Origin: Phycisphaerae bacterium
GTDB lineage: Bacteria > Planctomycetota > Phycisphaerae > Phycisphaerales > SM1A02
DNA length: 7,827 nucleotides
Assembly: GCA_002862325.1 (NCBI GenBank)
Contig: PKCT01000060.1
Span: forward strand, 1 to 7,827
Reading direction: 5' to 3'
The notes under the pieces: model-generated
The model's database searches: none
What the model was told of the DNA's origin: nothing
What the model saw: the letters and a program-made list of their open reading frames with translations, nothing else
Translations under genes and position numbers: made by a program
In this document: piece after piece, positions 6,885-7,827 of the stretch
Position numbering within the stretch: the stretch's first letter is position 1
Layout of the letters: the number at the start of each line of letters is the position of its first letter

Positions 6885-7295
6885 ATGAACACCTTCGACC
6901 AGACGAACTTCCAGACAGTCTCGCGGACCGGGCCCTTCCGGCGGCTCCTGAACGGTCTCGGACTCGTGATTCTGGTGGTACTCGGCGCCGTGATCTCCCC
7001 CGATCTCGATGTCGTCGAGAAGATCCGACAGAACCACATCACGACGCCCGTCACGGAACCGTCGATGGTGATCGAGATGCCGCCCTCGGCGGAGGCCTCG
7101 ATGGGCACCGCGAATGCGGCCGAACCGCCGAGGGGCGGATACCGACCGTCCGAACCGCCGTCGACCACCGCCCACGAGCCGATCGAATCGGAATGGGATC
7201 AGCCGCGAAGGATCGCATGGGGTGAGATCCTCCGCCGCATCGAGCATGGGCTCGGTTGGCTCAACCGGCTGTGGACGAGGACCATGCTGGCCTGA
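6885..7295 (+). CDS. Hypothetical single-pass membrane protein
   Basis: 136 residues from the ATG at 6885; I do not recognise a family. A short polar N-terminus with basic residues (R14, R19, R20) precedes one strongly hydrophobic helix (LLNGLGLVILVVLGAVI, about 21-37). Then comes a short helix (DVVEKIRQN), a Pro/Ser/Thr/Glu-rich low-complexity stretch (about 55-103) with repeated EPP units, and a C-terminal amphipathic helix rich in Trp, Arg and Leu (about 108-132, with W112, W125, W130). The basic residues before the helix suggest N-in topology with the rest outside the cytoplasm. The start is uncertain: the open frame continues upstream through clpC, there is no good Shine-Dalgarno before the ATG, and an in-frame GTG lies at 6876. 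The 5' limit was placed by where protein-like composition begins. It sits 200 bases after the clpC terminator and converges on the next gene with 18 bases between stops. Confidence 0.6.
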   Translation: MNTFDQTNFQTVSRTGPFRRLLNGLGLVILVVLGAVISPDLDVVEKIRQNHITTPVTEPSMVIEMPPSAEASMGTANAAEPPRGGYRPSEPPSTTAHEPIESEWDQPRRIAWGEILRRIEHGLGWLNRLWTRTMLA

Positions 7296-7313
7296 GCGGC
7301 CCGAAGTCGGGGA

Positions 7314-7827
7314 TCACTGGATTCCGCCGAGCTTCATGCCGAAGCCCTCCTGGACGATCGTCAACTCCCGGAACTTGAACTGCCGTTCGAGTTGAGGGGA
7401 GAAACGGACCCTGAATCGCATGTTCGGGAGCTGATCCACCACGACGTCCGAGCCGCCGTAATAGCCGAAGCTCATCCGGTTGAGGGTCATCATCAATTCG
7501 CCCCGATTCGCGACGCACCATTTGACGAATTCCTCGCGGGACCGCCCACTGGCGAGGAAACCGCGACGGGCGTTGTCGGAGACCACATCCTCCCAGAGCA
7601 CGTCGTACTCCTGATTGCGAAGGCACGTCATGGTGTTTCCAATCACGTGTTCCGGCAGGAGGGCGCGATACACGACCGTTCCGTCCTCGAGCACCTCGCG
7701 GGGCTTGAAGGTCTTGCGCGGCTCGGGTTCCATCGCCTCCGGAGGAATCGGTCGACCGGCTCGTCTGGCCTCCGCCCGCATCCGGGCCCGCTTCCGCTTG
7801 GCCTTCCTCCACGTGCCCAAGGCCGCC
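7314..7827 (-). CDS. Hypothetical protein, probably 5'-partial at the window edge
   Basis: The frame is open from the stop at 7314 to the right edge of the window. A TTG at 7820 could start a 168-residue protein, but the frame remains open upstream of it (Ala, Ala codons) to the edge, so the true start may be outside. Numbered from the TTG, residues 5-23 are extremely basic (RKAKRKRARMRAEARRAGR), which could be a nucleic-acid contact or the cytoplasmic flank of a membrane helix encoded beyond the edge. The body (about 48-168) has a helix-then-strands pattern: EYDVLWEDVVSDNARRGF, SREEFVKWCVANRGELM, then short strands (DVVVDQL, MRFRVRF, KFRELTIVQEGFGMKL). The first part resembles NTF2-like/DUF4878-style domains, but this is only an impression. 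I do not recognise the gene. It overlaps out-of-frame opens on both strands that have no protein-like composition. Confidence 0.6.
   Translation of the reverse strand, partial: AALGTWRKAKRKRARMRAEARRAGRPIPPEAMEPEPRKTFKPREVLEDGTVVYRALLPEHVIGNTMTCLRNQEYDVLWEDVVSDNARRGFLASGRSREEFVKWCVANRGELMMTLNRMSFGYYGGSDVVVDQLPNMRFRVRFSPQLERQFKFRELTIVQEGFGMKLGGIQ

Noticed and set aside
7115..7160. Repeated CCGAACCGCCG sequence (two copies about 30 bases apart)
   Set aside because: It is explained by the Glu-Pro-Pro repeats of the Pro-rich spacer in the membrane protein; no other repeat structure surrounds it.
7261..7812. An overlapping 183-codon minus-strand frame at the right end
   Set aside because: Arg/Gly/Pro-rich shadow composition. 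The frame ending at 7314 has the protein-like pattern of helices and strands.

Overview
The window is a dense, G+C-rich piece of bacterial chromosome, roughly two thirds G+C by eye, with nearly every codon of the real genes ending in G or C. It holds seven protein genes, two of them cut by the window edges, and one clear intrinsic terminator. I see no RNA genes, mobile elements, CRISPR arrays or phage genes. The best-conserved protein is a ClpC-type AAA+ unfoldase with a UVR segment. That argues against a typical gammaproteobacterium, which would carry ClpA. ClpC, G+C-rich composition, LolD/MacB-type transport genes and several lineage-restricted hypothetical proteins together suggest a planctomycete such as Phycisphaerae, but this is an inference of moderate to low confidence.

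Layout. Bases 1-2472 (+) form a tightly overlapping three-gene run: the C-terminus of a MacB/FtsX-type ABC permease, its LolD-like ATPase (ATGA overlap), and a 14-helix DHA2-type MFS exporter (GTGA overlap with its own good Shine-Dalgarno). Bases 2497-3873 (-) encode a 458-residue exported or membrane-anchored hypothetical protein. Its C-terminal half looks like a gluzincin metallopeptidase whose HExxH motif has been lost. A divergent 187-base intergenic region (3874-4060) separates it from clpC (4061-6625, +), which ends in a strong terminator (6650-6684). A 136-residue single-pass membrane protein of unknown function (6885-7295, +) then converges on the 3' end of another unknown gene (7314 to the right edge, -).

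How the genes fit together. The first three genes look like an export operon: an ATP-driven lipoprotein- or drug-type transporter plus a proton-coupled efflux pump translated from one message. ClpC is a stand-alone housekeeping proteolysis gene with its own terminator; no ctsR, mcsA, mcsB or clpP is visible beside it. The other three genes are orphans.

The most unusual item is the ABC ATPase. All its nucleotide-binding motifs are intact, but about 75 residues forming two hydrophobic helices are inserted between the Q-loop and the LSGGE signature. The topology of the flanks fits a membrane hairpin growing out of the helical subdomain of a nucleotide-binding domain, which would be an unusual architecture for a LolD/MacB-family ATPase.
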